Source: Straminergon stramineum (Eukaryota; Streptophyta; Bryopsida; Hypnales; Calliergonaceae). Taken from it: a stretch of DNA of 64,000 bases. Every line of letters begins with the position of its first letter. The stretch's first letter is position 1. The translations under genes were made by a program, and so were the position numbers. The stretch is from NCBI GenBank assembly GCA_963920665.1, contig OY987268.1:12774501-12838500 (forward strand). Reading direction: 5' to 3'. A model generated the notes under the pieces. That model worked only from the letters and a program-made list of their open reading frames with translations, was not told the DNA's origin and searched no databases. This document shows positions 38,951 through 49,208 of the stretch, one piece after another.

Positions 38951-38957
38951 TATAAAG
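38951..38957 (+). promoter_or_regulatory. TATA-box-like motif
   Basis: TATAAAG sits in GC-rich sequence, followed about 30 bp later by a C/T-rich initiator-like stretch (CCTCACGCTCCCC). This is the usual layout of a plant or LTR promoter. It points rightwards, towards the 611-aa frame, which is on the opposite strand. Confidence 0.35.
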
Positions 38958-39780
38958 GGGCAGGGACCGGCCACTTGTATTCCTCACGCTCCCCTCTCTC
39001 TCAAAACTACAAACACACACTTAGACCAAATGTTGCACTAGATCAGACCGGAAACACTCTCACAACCTTCCGGATGGCCAACCCGGGAGGCAGGTCACTC
39101 AGATCCGTAACAAGTCTTCTCCACTACAACGACAGACCAACAGAGACCGGAACTAATCCGGGGGTTGTAAGTTATTTACTAAACTGATCCTAGGGTTTGG
39201 CTGACCTTCCGGTAAGTGGTATGGGGTTTTCTTCCACTGGCGGTTGCTTATCTCCGCACGGAACCCTCTCTGGTAATCCGGACTCGCGCCCCTACCACTC
39301 CTAATCGGATTCCCGTTACAGTAGTTTAAAGGCACGTGCTCAATACCAAAGTCACTAGTCTAGATTCTATCACAAACATTCCCCACAAATCAAACCCAAG
39401 TCCCCTCAGATCCGGATTCCTCCTTTCCTCCTCCTCTCTCACACTTCACTCACTCACACGGAAACACAAGAAAGCTCGATATACAACAGATCAATCCCTG
39501 AGGGTCCACTTGGTGGCTCAGATTAAAAGAAAGGATGCCAAGATACAAACTATAATGCTAGGATGGAATGAGAGGCAACAAACGTGCCTCACACTTAAAA
39601 GCACAAAACAACCAAAGCCAAAAAGGCCAAAAAGCCACCCGGAAATCCAGGTGCCCACTCACAGCCTTCCCGAGAAATCCGGGAAAGGTGAGATCCTACA
39701 AATCCGGAACCCGGTCCCACGCCTAGAAATCTGGATCCGGTTCAAAATCAAAATCCTATCTGCCTAACGGGAGATCCTAA

Positions 39781-41616
39781 CTACTTTGCCTTCCGCGCTT
39801 TCTTTTGGCTGCTCCTGCCTTGACTCGCTAGTGTTCGCAGAGATGCCCTTGGTGTTGCCTTCGGGGTCGCCTTGATGGGGGTCATCCGTAACACCGCCTG
39901 GGTCTGGATCTTCCGGATTTCCGGAGGAGAGTAGTCAGCCTCTTCCTCATCCTCGTCCTCCGATCCAGTTCGGTACTCTTCCTCCTCAGATTTCTCAATC
40001 TGAGTTATCTCCCTCTCGTGCTCCTCTCCTGGAGACGTCTCGTCCAACACGATTGGCTCGATCTCTTTTCTTGGCTGCTGCTCCTCCACCATATGTTCGA
40101 ATTCCTCTGGATGGGAGCGGGCCGGATTCAACAATCCCCCAAGTCGCTCTATCAGTTGGCCACGAGCTTGGGTGTGAGGTGTCGGCACCGGCTCCTTTTC
40201 CGGAAGGTTGAAGACTGGGACGGGTGGAGAAACCGTAATCTCTGGAGGCGCCAACTCCCGCCTTGTGTCCGGCTGCGTGCTTGGCTCAGGTGCTGACTTG
40301 ACGCTTCCCCGGATTGTCTTCTCCAGCTGCTTGGAGAATGGTTCCGTCGAGTACCGGAGAGTCTCTCGTGGGCCTTCTGGTCTCGACGGAAGTGGCATCA
40401 GCGCTGTGAGTTTGACAGGGGTTTCCGTGTCGAACGGAATCTCCGGGAAGTTGGAGAAGTCCATTACTCGGTCCGGGTCGATCCGGCCAAGTAGTTGCCT
40501 CATCTCCTTTAGTGTAATCTCCATCCGCGAGGAGAAGTCGACCAATATCCGGATTACCTTGGATCCGGTAAGGTGTCCTTCCTCGGTCAACCGGCTCTGG
40601 GTTAGAGCCGCCTTCATCACCATATCCGCTGGCTTGTCTACCAAACCGGATAGGTTCTTGAGCAGCTGGAGGGCTTCCTTCTCCCTTTGCTTCGCTGCAG
40701 CCATCTCACCTTGCGCCCGACTGAGTCTTGCCTGAAGATCCGCTTTCTGCTTCTCCAGGGCTACGATCTGCTTGTCCTTCCGCTCGAGGACTTCCGGATT
40801 GGGAAGTTTCTTCAACGCGTCAAGGATGTCTTCGGGATACACCTTCAACTCCTGACTTATCCTCCTCAGCAGATCCGTCAAACTCTCGTGGTATTCTTGC
40901 GCTTGGAGTACCCACTTGAATCCGGTTTTGAAGAACCCGGATATGCTTCCTTCCTCCTCTTCAAAGATCTTCTGCTGAGCCGGAAGCTTTCCTCGCGATG
41001 TCGGATCCGTCGATTTCCGGTGCTTCCGCTCCAAGGGTTGCTCTTCCTCTTCCGGCTCCTCCTCCTCTTCTACCGGCGGTTGCTCTGCTCTCACCTCTTC
41101 CGTCAGGCCGTATTGGAGGATGGTCGCTTCGGTATTGTACTCCACCATTTCCGCATCGCTGAGAAGCTCTGCGTGGTGGTAGAGATGGAAAAGATACGGC
41201 CCGATGGGGCTGGTCTTTCCCTTCCCTACGTTGGCGGCGAGTTTGGCGACGACGGATCCAATCACCTTGCCCCAACTGACTGGTCTACCCTCGAAAGCAC
41301 CAAATATGGTGTTTGCGACCGTAACCGTAACCCGGGTGGGCTTTTCCGGATACAGGATGGGAATCAGGAACTCTAGGACATGCCTCTGTCTCACATCTAG
41401 GCAGTTACTAATCGCGTACCCTTCTTTGGAATGGGCAGCGTTTTTAAACTTCCCGACCGCGAATTTGTCGGTCCGGGAAGCTAGACCGGATCCTTTTTTA
41501 GGGAATCTGTAAACCTTAGCCCAGACTTCATCAGTCCAGGTCTGAGGCCTTCCTCTCACCGTCAACTCATACTGGTTTGATGCTCCTACTATCAACTCCT
41601 GGATCATCCGGTCCAT
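39781..41616 (-). CDS. Long uncharacterised repeat-associated protein (611 aa)
   Basis: This is the longest intact frame in the window, and it is GC-rich unlike its surroundings. I start at the ATG at 41616-41614, because the only in-frame codons between it and an upstream TGA are non-ATG. Residues about 1-190 look globular, with motifs such as WTDEVWAKVYRFPKKGSG, RHVLEFLIPILYPEKPTRVT and GPYLFHLYHHAELL. Then come an acidic Glu run (about 185-200), a charged coiled-coil-like stretch (about 280-330), a Pro-rich stretch (about 420-490), a second acidic stretch (about 520-560) and a basic tail ending KKARKAK. There is no reverse transcriptase, protease, integrase or zinc knuckle. From general memory, similar N-terminal regions recur as multi-copy hypothetical proteins in large plant genomes, so a gag-like or transposon-borne protein is likely. 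I cannot assign a function. Confidence 0.65.
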   Translation of the reverse strand: MDRMIQELIVGASNQYELTVRGRPQTWTDEVWAKVYRFPKKGSGLASRTDKFAVGKFKNAAHSKEGYAISNCLDVRQRHVLEFLIPILYPEKPTRVTVTVANTIFGAFEGRPVSWGKVIGSVVAKLAANVGKGKTSPIGPYLFHLYHHAELLSDAEMVEYNTEATILQYGLTEEVRAEQPPVEEEEEPEEEEQPLERKHRKSTDPTSRGKLPAQQKIFEEEEGSISGFFKTGFKWVLQAQEYHESLTDLLRRISQELKVYPEDILDALKKLPNPEVLERKDKQIVALEKQKADLQARLSRAQGEMAAAKQREKEALQLLKNLSGLVDKPADMVMKAALTQSRLTEEGHLTGSKVIRILVDFSSRMEITLKEMRQLLGRIDPDRVMDFSNFPEIPFDTETPVKLTALMPLPSRPEGPRETLRYSTEPFSKQLEKTIRGSVKSAPEPSTQPDTRRELAPPEITVSPPVPVFNLPEKEPVPTPHTQARGQLIERLGGLLNPARSHPEEFEHMVEEQQPRKEIEPIVLDETSPGEEHEREITQIEKSEEEEYRTGSEDEDEEEADYSPPEIRKIQTQAVLRMTPIKATPKATPRASLRTLASQGRSSQKKARKAK

Positions 41617-41753
41617 AGCCGCATGAACAAACCGACACACCCTATCTCACTAAGGTCTTCCTCTAGTTGGGATCTCTCTCTCAGCCTTTCCGGAATGGTT
41701 GGACAAACCATCCGGCCGGTGACCAAAGTCTTCCGGATATCTCCCTCCGCCAT
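41604..41753 (-). CDS. Overlapping upstream frame, probable true N-terminus of the 611-aa protein
   Basis: An ATG at 41753-41751 opens a 49-codon frame (MAEGDIRKTLVTGRM...) that overlaps the start of the 611-aa frame in another phase and stops at 41606-41604. Its end, EIGCVGLF, would run naturally into RFVHAAMDRM of the downstream frame if a single shift occurred at about 41625-41640. Either one indel has split the protein, or translation shifts frame there. Codon use and GC content match the downstream frame. Confidence 0.45.
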   Translation of the reverse strand: MAEGDIRKTLVTGRMVCPTIPERLRERSQLEEDLSEIGCVGLFMRLWTG

Positions 41754-42734
41754 CTCAACTATTCAGAAATCTGAAGATACTATCACCTCTCATGCGAGCA
41801 CTAACTCACCACTCTTTCACTCAGCTATGCGCGCACAAAACAGTTGTGGGAAAAGAGGAAGAGAAAATGGCAGTGGTGGGGTTAAGTACCCATCAAAATA
41901 CAGACCGTTCCTAAAACGGACCGTTCACCCGTAACGGGTCCCTATGTCTAGACCGGAAGTCTAGGTACTAGGCTGTCGCTATCCGGGTTTCCGGAATCCG
42001 GATCCGTCTTGGGTTCCGTTACGGATTACTAAGAGCATCCGTTCAATGTTAGTGAGATGTTTTAGGCTAAGAGAGTTCTAATCCTTTCTGCCTGATAAGA
42101 ATTTTGAAAAATTCTATATACTTATACTTCTTTTAGTACTAACATGGTGACTTCTAAGATTACGGCTCGCGACACCTTGCTTGGGAAGTCACCACCAAAT
42201 TCCCCTTGTTCACCAAGGTGGCATGGACACACTTAGGAGTGAGGCATGAGACATCTTAATCATTCTTTGATAACAATTGGGTGATGTTGAGTCTCCATTA
42301 GTGAATATCAAAGTGAGTCCTAAAGTGAGGTTACTTGGGCCTAGTGGATAGTTGGATGTCATTTATGGGTTGTCAAAGCCAATGGTGAGTAGTTCCATCA
42401 CCAAACACTTGGACATCAATGGAAATTCCAACCCATGTTATCAAATGACATGCTTAGTGTCTCATTAGAATTAAGTGATGGAAGTCATGGAGAATGGAGA
42501 CCCTATGGTTAATGTTGAAATCTAATGCTAAAAGTGCATAGCATGTGCAATGTTTGGAGATCATGATGATTGATGTCACCAAAAGAGAAGTGCTCTAGAG
42601 GTACTTTGGGTGAGCTTGAAGAAGTAAGTGTCACTAAGGGACACAACAAAGAGGTTCGCATTGATTGCATGGATATGCTCTCATTTTTTGCAAGCTTTAT
42701 AAACATAGTGAAGAAGAGAGGGAGATGATTAAAG

Positions 42735-43260
42735 CAAGGAACCACAAAATTGTTAGATTTCGGGTTGATTAAGCAATCTAGTGGAAGATATGCATTAGTG
42801 ATAATGATACTTTCTAAAGAAGATGTGAATGAGAATTGGACTAAAAACACATGTGTGAGGATAATAGACCTATCAATAGACACACAAAGCTTGATAAGTA
42901 TGCAATGTCAAGTTGTCAACTTCAAAAGAAATCTTTGATGATGTTGGGAACTCTAAAGTCTTCAACATATTAGATATGAGTTTGGGCTACTACTAGTTGC
43001 CGATATAGAAGAGAAATTGACAGAAGACCACATGTTGGGAAATTGACAAGTTCAATAAGGATCAACTTTATTAGTGGAAGCTTCTTCCATTTGGTTTGAA
43101 GAATGGACTTGCAAAATTTCGATAGGTAATGGATTGTATATTGAGGGGATCTTTTGTTAGATGCTATATTGATGACATGATAATCTTCAATAATAGTAGG
43201 AAGAAGCACAAAAAGAATTCACAAGCCATTTTCAAGTGGTTGGCTAAGTATGAGTGAAGG
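42735..43260 (+). pseudogene. Ty3 reverse transcriptase remnant
   Basis: The start reads LDFGLIKQSSGRYALVI with a WTKNTCVRIIDL echo of the usual motif. After a frame break comes LPFGLKNG at about 43093, and the catalytic box reads YIDDM at about 43165. Stops and shifts interrupt it repeatedly. Confidence 0.85.
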
Positions 43261-43548
43261 TTGTCTATCTTGACATGACTTGGAGTTTTCATGTCATGAT
43301 GTCATGTCACATGATGATACATTAAGATTTTGTCAAAATCTTCACAACCCTAACCCTAAGTTGTAGACATTTTAGGAGTTATTTTTCACTATTTTATGAC
43401 AATCCTAGATGGAAAATCAAATGTATCACTACTTTTCAACAAGTTAGTCCAATTTCTATCATTCTCTTTAGATAGTTTTGTGATATTTCATCCAAATAGT
43501 TGGAATTTCCATTATGATAGACTTTAGGTTTGGATCATGTCATGTGTT

Positions 43549-43719
43549 CACTAAAAGAAATCGATGGATTTTTTTAACACATTTCTTGTAATGTCCACTT
43601 CTTTTTATATTATGGTAGATATTACAACTAACGTCTTGACATTACATTTGATGTCATCATTAATGTAGAAATAGGTGGACATGACAAATTATGTGTTAAA
43701 AAATACGGGTTCTTCTTGT
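43549..43719. mobile_element. Older CACTA-type miniature element, same family
   Basis: It begins CACTAAAAGAAATCGATGG and its right arm inverts to AACAAGAAGAACCCG. Both arms continue into TTTTTTAACACA. The centre shares CATTTGATGTCA with the 46338 element. The right terminus has decayed and no clean target duplication remains. It sits inside the Ty3 remnant between RT and RNase H. Confidence 0.6.
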
Positions 43720-43859
43720 TTTTATAACATCCTAACATCACAATGTGTTGTGACCTAAACAACCTTGGCATGGATTGAAGTTGCACCCAAGTAATAAAGT
43801 GCAAGTTTTACTATTCTAAAGTTGAATAACCTGGACACTTGATTTATCTAGGAGGCCAA

Positions 43860-44330
43860 AGAGTGTTGAAATGAAAGATAGAGGCCACAACCAATATTGC
43901 ATGATTGAAGGATGCTAACTGGCTTCTAGCTTCTCTTGAATTTGCAAACTATTTTTGCAAGTTTATGGCATTGTTTAATTGTATAGCCAAGCTCTTGACT
44001 ATGCTTATACAAAATAACCAATAGTAGATGTAGGTAAATGAGCAAGAAGCAACAATTATGGAGCTTTAGGCCAAATTGGCCTAGGCACCTATTTTCCAGC
44101 TATCAATTCTAGACTGTTCATACTGCTTGCACATTGACTGGAAAACTTTAGGCATTAGAGCTATTCACATTCAAATGGATGATGAGGGCAAAGAGTTTGT
44201 TGGAGCTTATATTAGCAAATGAAACAACAATGTTGAGGCCCAATATAGCTTATATGATGCAAAGTGTTTGGCAACAATGGATTATGATTTAGCCCATCTA
44301 TGTCCAAGTTGATAGACTTCAATGGGATGT
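43860..44330 (+). pseudogene. Ty3 RT-connection and RNase H remnant
   Basis: LEFANYFCKFMALF with AKLLTML corresponds to the 'G-L-x-N-Y-Y-R-x-F' segment after the RT. It is followed by DDEGKEFVGAYISK and NNNVEAQYSLYDAKCLA, matching the RNase H region. In-frame stops are present. Confidence 0.8.
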
Positions 44331-44359
44331 AGTGGCATGTTAGTAAGGATGAAGAGGAA

Positions 44360-44646
44360 CATTAGATGAGATGGAGGTCCTCTAAAGGGCCGTTTCAAGG
44401 TTGCTCCCTTAATTGTGAACCAATGCACAATTGTTAGAATATCAAAGAATAAAAAGTGAAGACTTTTTTTAATTGAATTTTTTTAGTAATAATAGTTTTA
44501 TTTTAAAGTATTCCATATTTCATTAAATAATATTATCTGACTTGGCCGCCTTCTGACCATGTTAGATTGTTAATGTGGTGATGTTCCCATGTTCCCTGCT
44601 ACCAAGGAATTCGTGGGCTTGTAGATGACCTCAATGTCATCTAATG
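44360..44646. mobile_element. Miniature inverted-repeat element nested in Ty3 remnant
   Basis: The left arm starts CATTAGATGAGATGGAGGTC and the right arm is the inverse of CATTAGATGACATTGAGGTC. It lies between the RNase H and integrase remnants. Its centre carries ATCTGACTTGGC, a variant of a core also found in the elements at 4575 and 26016. The target duplication is unclear. Confidence 0.7.
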
Positions 44647-44899
44647 GTGATGGGGTGATATGCCTGGAACTTTCTTAGTATTTTGGTGACCAATGGAGAC
44701 ATCACCAAGGAGTCAACTGCAATTGTAGTTGATGAAGAAAAGAATGAGGCGCTAGAGACATTTATAGGGATGGACTAGTCTTGGATTACTTGAGGACTAA
44801 GAAGTTGACAACCAATGCAAACCCCTAGGAGAAAGATTAGATTCTATAGAAAGCCAAGAGGTTTGAATGGGAGGCAACTCTCTTCTGAAAGAAAGTACC

Positions 44900-45790
44900 G
44901 AATGGGAGGAAACTCATGGTTCTATTACCACAAGGTTGAAAGAAGATTGTTGTGCATGTTCATGAATTTGAGTTGGGACATTTTGGAGTTTAGAAGTCTC
45001 ATAGTCATTTATAAAACCAATATTGGTGGAAGGAAATGCAAGTGGAGACACAACAAGTGGTGTCATGGAGTAGAATAATTGATTAAATTCACACCTTTCT
45101 TCATGCACCAATTGCATTCATTGCCAATTATGGGTTTGGGATATCAATGGAGTTTGGACTTTGCAAGACCAATACCAATTATGAAGCGACACATCAAGTA
45201 TGTGCTTCTCATGATTGAACACTTTTCTAAGTGGATTGAGTTCAACGTATTGCTTGACATCTTCAATGAAGAAACTAGTTATGCATTTCTAAATTGAATC
45301 TTGAGTAGATGTGTCAATTGATCAAGGCAAGGAATTTTTGAATGAGCTTCATGAATGATTTGTGAACAAGAAAATATGGATCCCATAATTGCATGTTAGG
45401 ATCACCTTAAGGGAAATTTGGAAGTGTGGTCTAGAAGAGGGACATAATAGAGATCGGGGACTTGCAATTACTTTAGTTAGCTATGGAATATCATTTCAAC
45501 AAGCAGGTATTATTAGCTTATCTTTCTCCTCATTTTTTGGTTGTATGGGCAAGAACCTATATTGCCAAATATTGTTAGGAAGGACTTGTAGACGTTGGTC
45601 AAGATGGATAATCTTGATTTATGGATTGAAGCATGTAAGACTCATGCAAATGTTTAGAGAATGATGGCTACAACATTGGAGAATCTGGAAATTGCACAAC
45701 ATTGAGACACTTTACAAAATGCCACCTTTTGAGGAGGAGGTTACCGATTCAAGTAAGAAAACTTTCTCCAAGTGACTTTGTTTATGTTTA
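44900..45790 (+). pseudogene. Ty3 integrase remnant
   Basis: A damaged zinc-binding segment (44940-45075) leads to WSLDF at about 45150 and EHFSKWIEFNVLLD, matching the integrase core around its first Asp and the (T)DYFTKW motif. After further breaks, LEIAQHRDTL at about 45685 and a GDYVY-like piece match the C-terminal region. Confidence 0.8.
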
Positions 45791-46337
45791 GTAGACTAAG
45801 CCGACTACATTAGATTTCACTACATGCCAAATTATATTAAAAGTGAAGAAGGTGCTCTCTATGAGTGTACTTGCATTGGAAGGCAAAAATGAACCAATTG
45901 GGGAGGATCATGCTAGAACTTACACTTCTTGTATGATCCTTCCAAAATTGATCCATCTTCCAGAGGTAAATCCCTGGGAAACACTACTATGATTTTGTGC
46001 AATGTGTGTTTGATGGTTTGGCACATGCACTACTTGACACCACCTTGAAGTCAAATTCCAATTGAGAAGTGGTTTAGTCCACAGTGTAGGGTAAGATCTA
46101 GAGGCATTAAGCAAGTACTGGAAGCTACTCCGACATTACTAAAAGGCTTGGAGTTCCAACAACAATTGTTGGTGTGCACCATCATGACAAGGGCTTCATT
46201 AATAGTGTAAGGTTGAATAAACAGGCTAATGCAGCCTTTACTTTTCAAATATCTTTGCCTCCTTTAAGTTCTCTCTATTTTTTATTTTTGGTGGATGTAT
46301 ATATGTATATGCATGGTATATCTTTTGGAGCACATCA

Positions 46338-46557
46338 CACTAATATAAGAAACCATTGTTTTCTTGTGTCTAGGTTGACGGATTTTGTTGGACACTCAAC
46401 GTAACAACTTGTGTTTTTATGTCAATTATAACCTCCAATGAAACATCTTCAATGACACTACATGTTCCATTTGATGTCACTGTTGACATAAAAATAAGGG
46501 TTGTTACATTGAATGTCCAACAAAATCCGTCAACCTCGACACCATTTTCTTCTAGTG
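46338..46557. mobile_element. CACTA-type miniature element with TCA target duplication
   Basis: The left end reads CACTAATATAAGAAACC and the right end is the inverse of CACTAGAAGAAAATGG. Further in, both arms share GTTGACGGATTTTGTTGGACA. The element is flanked by TCA on both sides (46335-46337 and 46558-46560). CACTA termini and a 3-bp duplication are the standard signature of CMC/EnSpm DNA transposons. At 220 bp it is non-autonomous. Confidence 0.85.
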
Positions 46558-46569
46558 TCATGACCTAAT

Positions 46570-48330
46570 GCAAAACTCAAGCTAAGACATTAGAATACAC
46601 TTTCATTCCATTAGCACAAAGAAAGTCCCCTTACCAACTTTGTGATAAGCTTGGGTTATAGCCATGTTGCCTTTCTTAAGGCACATGGTCCATACATCAC
46701 TTGTATCATTTACAAGCTATAGTTGAAACTCATCCCAAACCACACGATGTGGATTGCACATGATATGTATGAACACGACATCGTTTTTGAATATCATACA
46801 TTAGTCTCAACAATTTGACAAATACGTCTCTCAAATTTCTTCTAATTCATTTGTTGTACTTATCAAAGTGTAGTGGTGAAAATCTACAATTGAAAATACT
46901 AATATGTATCTTATACACCTGGAGGGGGGGCGCTTAGAGTTTTTTACAAAACAACATGCAGCATAATATAGGTAGTTCTTTATTTACAGTGTTAAGAATT
47001 AAGACAAAAATTGAGGTAATATAAAGAGTACAAGTTAATGTATACTCAATTATAAGTAAGATACACATATGAATAATACCTCATATTTGTAATTTTTGTT
47101 TCTAAAATAGCTTCAAAGATATAGACCCTAAGACCTTATTGTAGATAGGATCAATTTGTAGGACTTTTGACTTGCTTGGTTGGACAAGAAATCGTATAAC
47201 AATTTGATGAAATGGAAATTTTCTATCCTTGTAACACTTTACAATTTGGTCCTCTCTTTTGCACTGAAGCAAATACTTTGGATTCTTTGAATGTTGTCTC
47301 CTACTTCAATTTGGATGCTTCACTTGTATACTTTGAGTCTTAGATCCTATTATGGCATGGGCTTCACTTCTTGTTTCCCGAAGAATGGTCTAAATGTGGT
47401 GATCAATGTAATTTTAGGAGGGTAATAATAGGGACCATTCAATGGTTCATGGTCATCCAAATACCCCCTAAAATAAAAAACCTAGATGCATGTGATGTAT
47501 GAACCCCTACAAAGAATGATACCCTCAAGCTTACACCAAAAATTAAATAAAATATGCATCCACAATTATAGGATTGTGATGATTTTAGTATTTCCTAAAA
47601 CATTTCAAACATAGAAATCCCCATTCACCATTTATTTCCAATATTTCTTAACATTTTCATTTCTTTTAAAGATTTTGAGTTGCAACCTTTGATTTCCAAA
47701 CTCTATAATATCCATACTTGCATAGTACCATTGTTCCCTTCATAGGATTGTTCAAATTGCATAGTTGAAGAAATTTTTCATCTAAGATCCTAAATTAGCT
47801 CCCATAAGTAGTCAAATGATTTTTTCATAGAAAAGAGCTAGTAGATTTTTGTATGGGATAAACATCACCAACCATCAATCTAGACACAAGAACATGAGAA
47901 TTCCTTTCCACTAAGCTCAAGATGATAGTGATATAAAAAATCTCGTGCTCCACAATATATAGTAAGACAATTCTACAACTTAAAAAGGATCACTATCAAT
48001 TCATGAATTTGGATGAAGAATTAGAAACCACGTGCTAATTCCAACTATACTTTTAACTAGAAATCCACCTATACACATCAATTGCAAGGCACCAACACAC
48101 ATTCCTTTGAAGAAAACCTACAATTAAAGTGAAAGTTGTCTAAGTTTGACAATAGGGTTAGAGACTTGTATAATTCCATGATAGAAATAAAATTCGTAAT
48201 TCTTAAAGGACCCCTCCAATCCTTTAGAATTTGGCATAATAGGTAATAAAACTAAATGAGGTCCACAAAAGCCAAGACTCCTCATTGCTTTCAATCTAAA
48301 GATTTCCAACCTTGAATTAGAAAAAAAAAA
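46570..48330. other. Interval 3' of the kinase-NLR, no gene recognised
   Basis: This is AT-rich sequence with only short frames. It separates the CACTA-type element from the end of the LRR exon. The gene's 3' untranslated region would lie here, but no convincing polyadenylation site can be chosen. Confidence 0.45.
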
Positions 48331-48339
48331 AAGTTCTTA

Positions 48340-48437
48340 GATTCCTTTGGCAAGGTCACTACACTCAAACACATTTACAAATCAAGAGTAGTCAAGAAAG
48401 ATAACTTCTCCTCTTCATTTGGCAAAGCTACCAAGGA
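48340..48437 (-). pseudogene. Remnant LRR units beyond the premature stop
   Basis: Read in frame with exon 4, this stretch continues the LRR consensus (LVALPNEEEKLSFLTTLDL, then VTLPKES), with a second in-frame TAA at 48377-48375. It then runs into a run of T on the coding strand. It is the decayed end of the LRR region. Confidence 0.7.
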
Positions 48438-49208
48438 TTAACACTCACCCAAATCTAGTTTGGTCAAATAAGACAAGTTCCCCACTTCCTTAGGCAAGGC
48501 CGCCAAGCTTCTATAACCACTCAAATCTAGTTTGACCAAGGAAGACAAGTTCCCCACATCCTTTGGCAAGGCCGCCAAGCTTGAACAACCCCTCAAATTT
48601 AGTTTGGTCAAGGAAGACAAGTTCCCCACTTCCTTTGGTAAAGACACCAAACTCGAACAACCCCTCAAATTGAGAGTGGTCAAGGAAGACAAGTTCCCTA
48701 CTTCCTTTGGCAAGGCCGCCAAGCTTGAACAACCTCTCAAATTGAGAGTGGTCAAGGAAGACAAGTTCCCTACTTCCTTCGGCAATGTCACCAAGTTGAA
48801 GCAAAAACTAAGATTGAGTTGTAATAGAATCTTGCTTGATGCAAATTGGTTTGGTAATTGCTTAAGGACTCCAAGCCCTATTAGATCTAGAATCTTTAGT
48901 GATCCACAAGTACCACAAAGATCTGATATCCTACTCTCTATAGCAATTGAAGTATTGAGTAGGAGTATACACGGCAATCCAATAAAATTTTGAGAGTTTC
49001 CTATGATAATTGCCTCCAATTTAGGACAACGTAAAGCTATTTGGAGTAGAAAGCCGAAATTGTCAACATGGGCCTTATAACTGCTCGAAGCATTCACCAA
49101 AATCAAGATACGAAGCTCTCCAAAATCAAAACTTTGGTCCTCTTTAACCACAGGGAAATGATGGTATAGAGTCTCTTGCCAAGAAATGCCTTCAAGGACC
49201 TCAACATC
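48438..49208 (-). CDS. Kinase-NLR exon 4: leucine-rich repeats, truncated by stop
   Basis: The exon starts at acceptor TTCATGCAG with DVEVLEGISWQ. A linker and less regular LRRs are followed by five 24-residue repeats of the type LxxLPKEVGNLSSLTxLNLRGCSS. The repeats are nearly identical at the DNA level (72-bp period), a sign of recent expansion or homogenisation. The frame ends ...LTKLDLGEC with TAA at 48440-48438. Downstream in the same frame the sequence still reads SLVALPNEEEKLSFLTTLDL, then a second TAA at 48377-48375, then SVVTLPKES. The gene therefore once had more repeats, and the stop is a nonsense mutation rather than the ancestral end. Confidence 0.8.
   Translation of the reverse strand, partial: DVEVLEGISWQETLYHHFPVVKEDQSFDFGELRILILVNASSSYKAHVDNFGFLLQIALRCPKLEAIIIGNSQNFIGLPCILLLNTSIAIESRISDLCGTCGSLKILDLIGLGVLKQLPNQFASSKILLQLNLSFCFNLVTLPKEVGNLSSLTTLNLRGCSSLAALPKEVGNLSSLTTLNLRGCSSLVSLPKEVGNLSSLTKLNLRGCSSLAALPKDVGNLSSLVKLDLSGYRSLAALPKEVGNLSYLTKLDLGEC
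48441..48830 (-). repeat. 72-bp tandem repeats encoding LRRs
   Basis: About five head-to-tail 72-bp units, each encoding one 24-residue LRR, differ at few positions. The shared core on the plus strand includes GGAAGACAAGTTCCC. Such uniformity favours unequal crossing-over within the gene. Confidence 0.85.

Larger units (their letters stand above)
38805..42025. mobile_element. GC-rich TCCGG-laden island around the 611-aa frame
   Basis: The motif TCCGG or CCGGA recurs dozens of times between about 38820 and 42010, but is almost absent from the AT-rich flanks. Near both edges the same 20-mer, TCCGGAATCCGGATCCGTCT, occurs in direct orientation (about 38867 and 41990). The left part carries a TATA-like promoter on the plus strand. 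The compositional jump and shared end motif suggest one inserted unit, perhaps a retroelement lacking pol, but I find no clear long terminal repeats or primer-binding site. Confidence 0.5.
42735..45790 (+). mobile_element. Decayed Ty3-type retrotransposon pol region
   Basis: Reverse transcriptase, RNase H and integrase remnants lie in Ty3 order on the plus strand, each broken by stops and frameshifts. The order RT-RH-IN distinguishes it from Ty1/copia. Two small inverted-repeat elements lie inside it (43549-43719 and 44360-44646), so they inserted later. I could not find long terminal repeats, a primer-binding site or a readable gag. The 42040-42735 stretch upstream is unassigned. The element is far too damaged to code. 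Confidence 0.85.

Noticed and set aside
40018..41512. Several 60-230-codon plus-strand frames opposite the 611-codon frame
   Set aside because: The GC-rich coding sequence gives few stops on the opposite strand, and none resembles a protein family.
48441..48830. Regular direct repeats resembling a CRISPR array
   Set aside because: The 72-bp units encode leucine-rich repeats without unique spacers, and the genome is a plant's.
48511..48993. Repeat-rich open frames antisense to, or out of frame with, the LRR exon (KEDKFPTSFGK-type repeats)
   Set aside because: They are mirror readings of the 72-bp LRR-coding repeats. The minus-strand frame has the LRR consensus and good splice sites.
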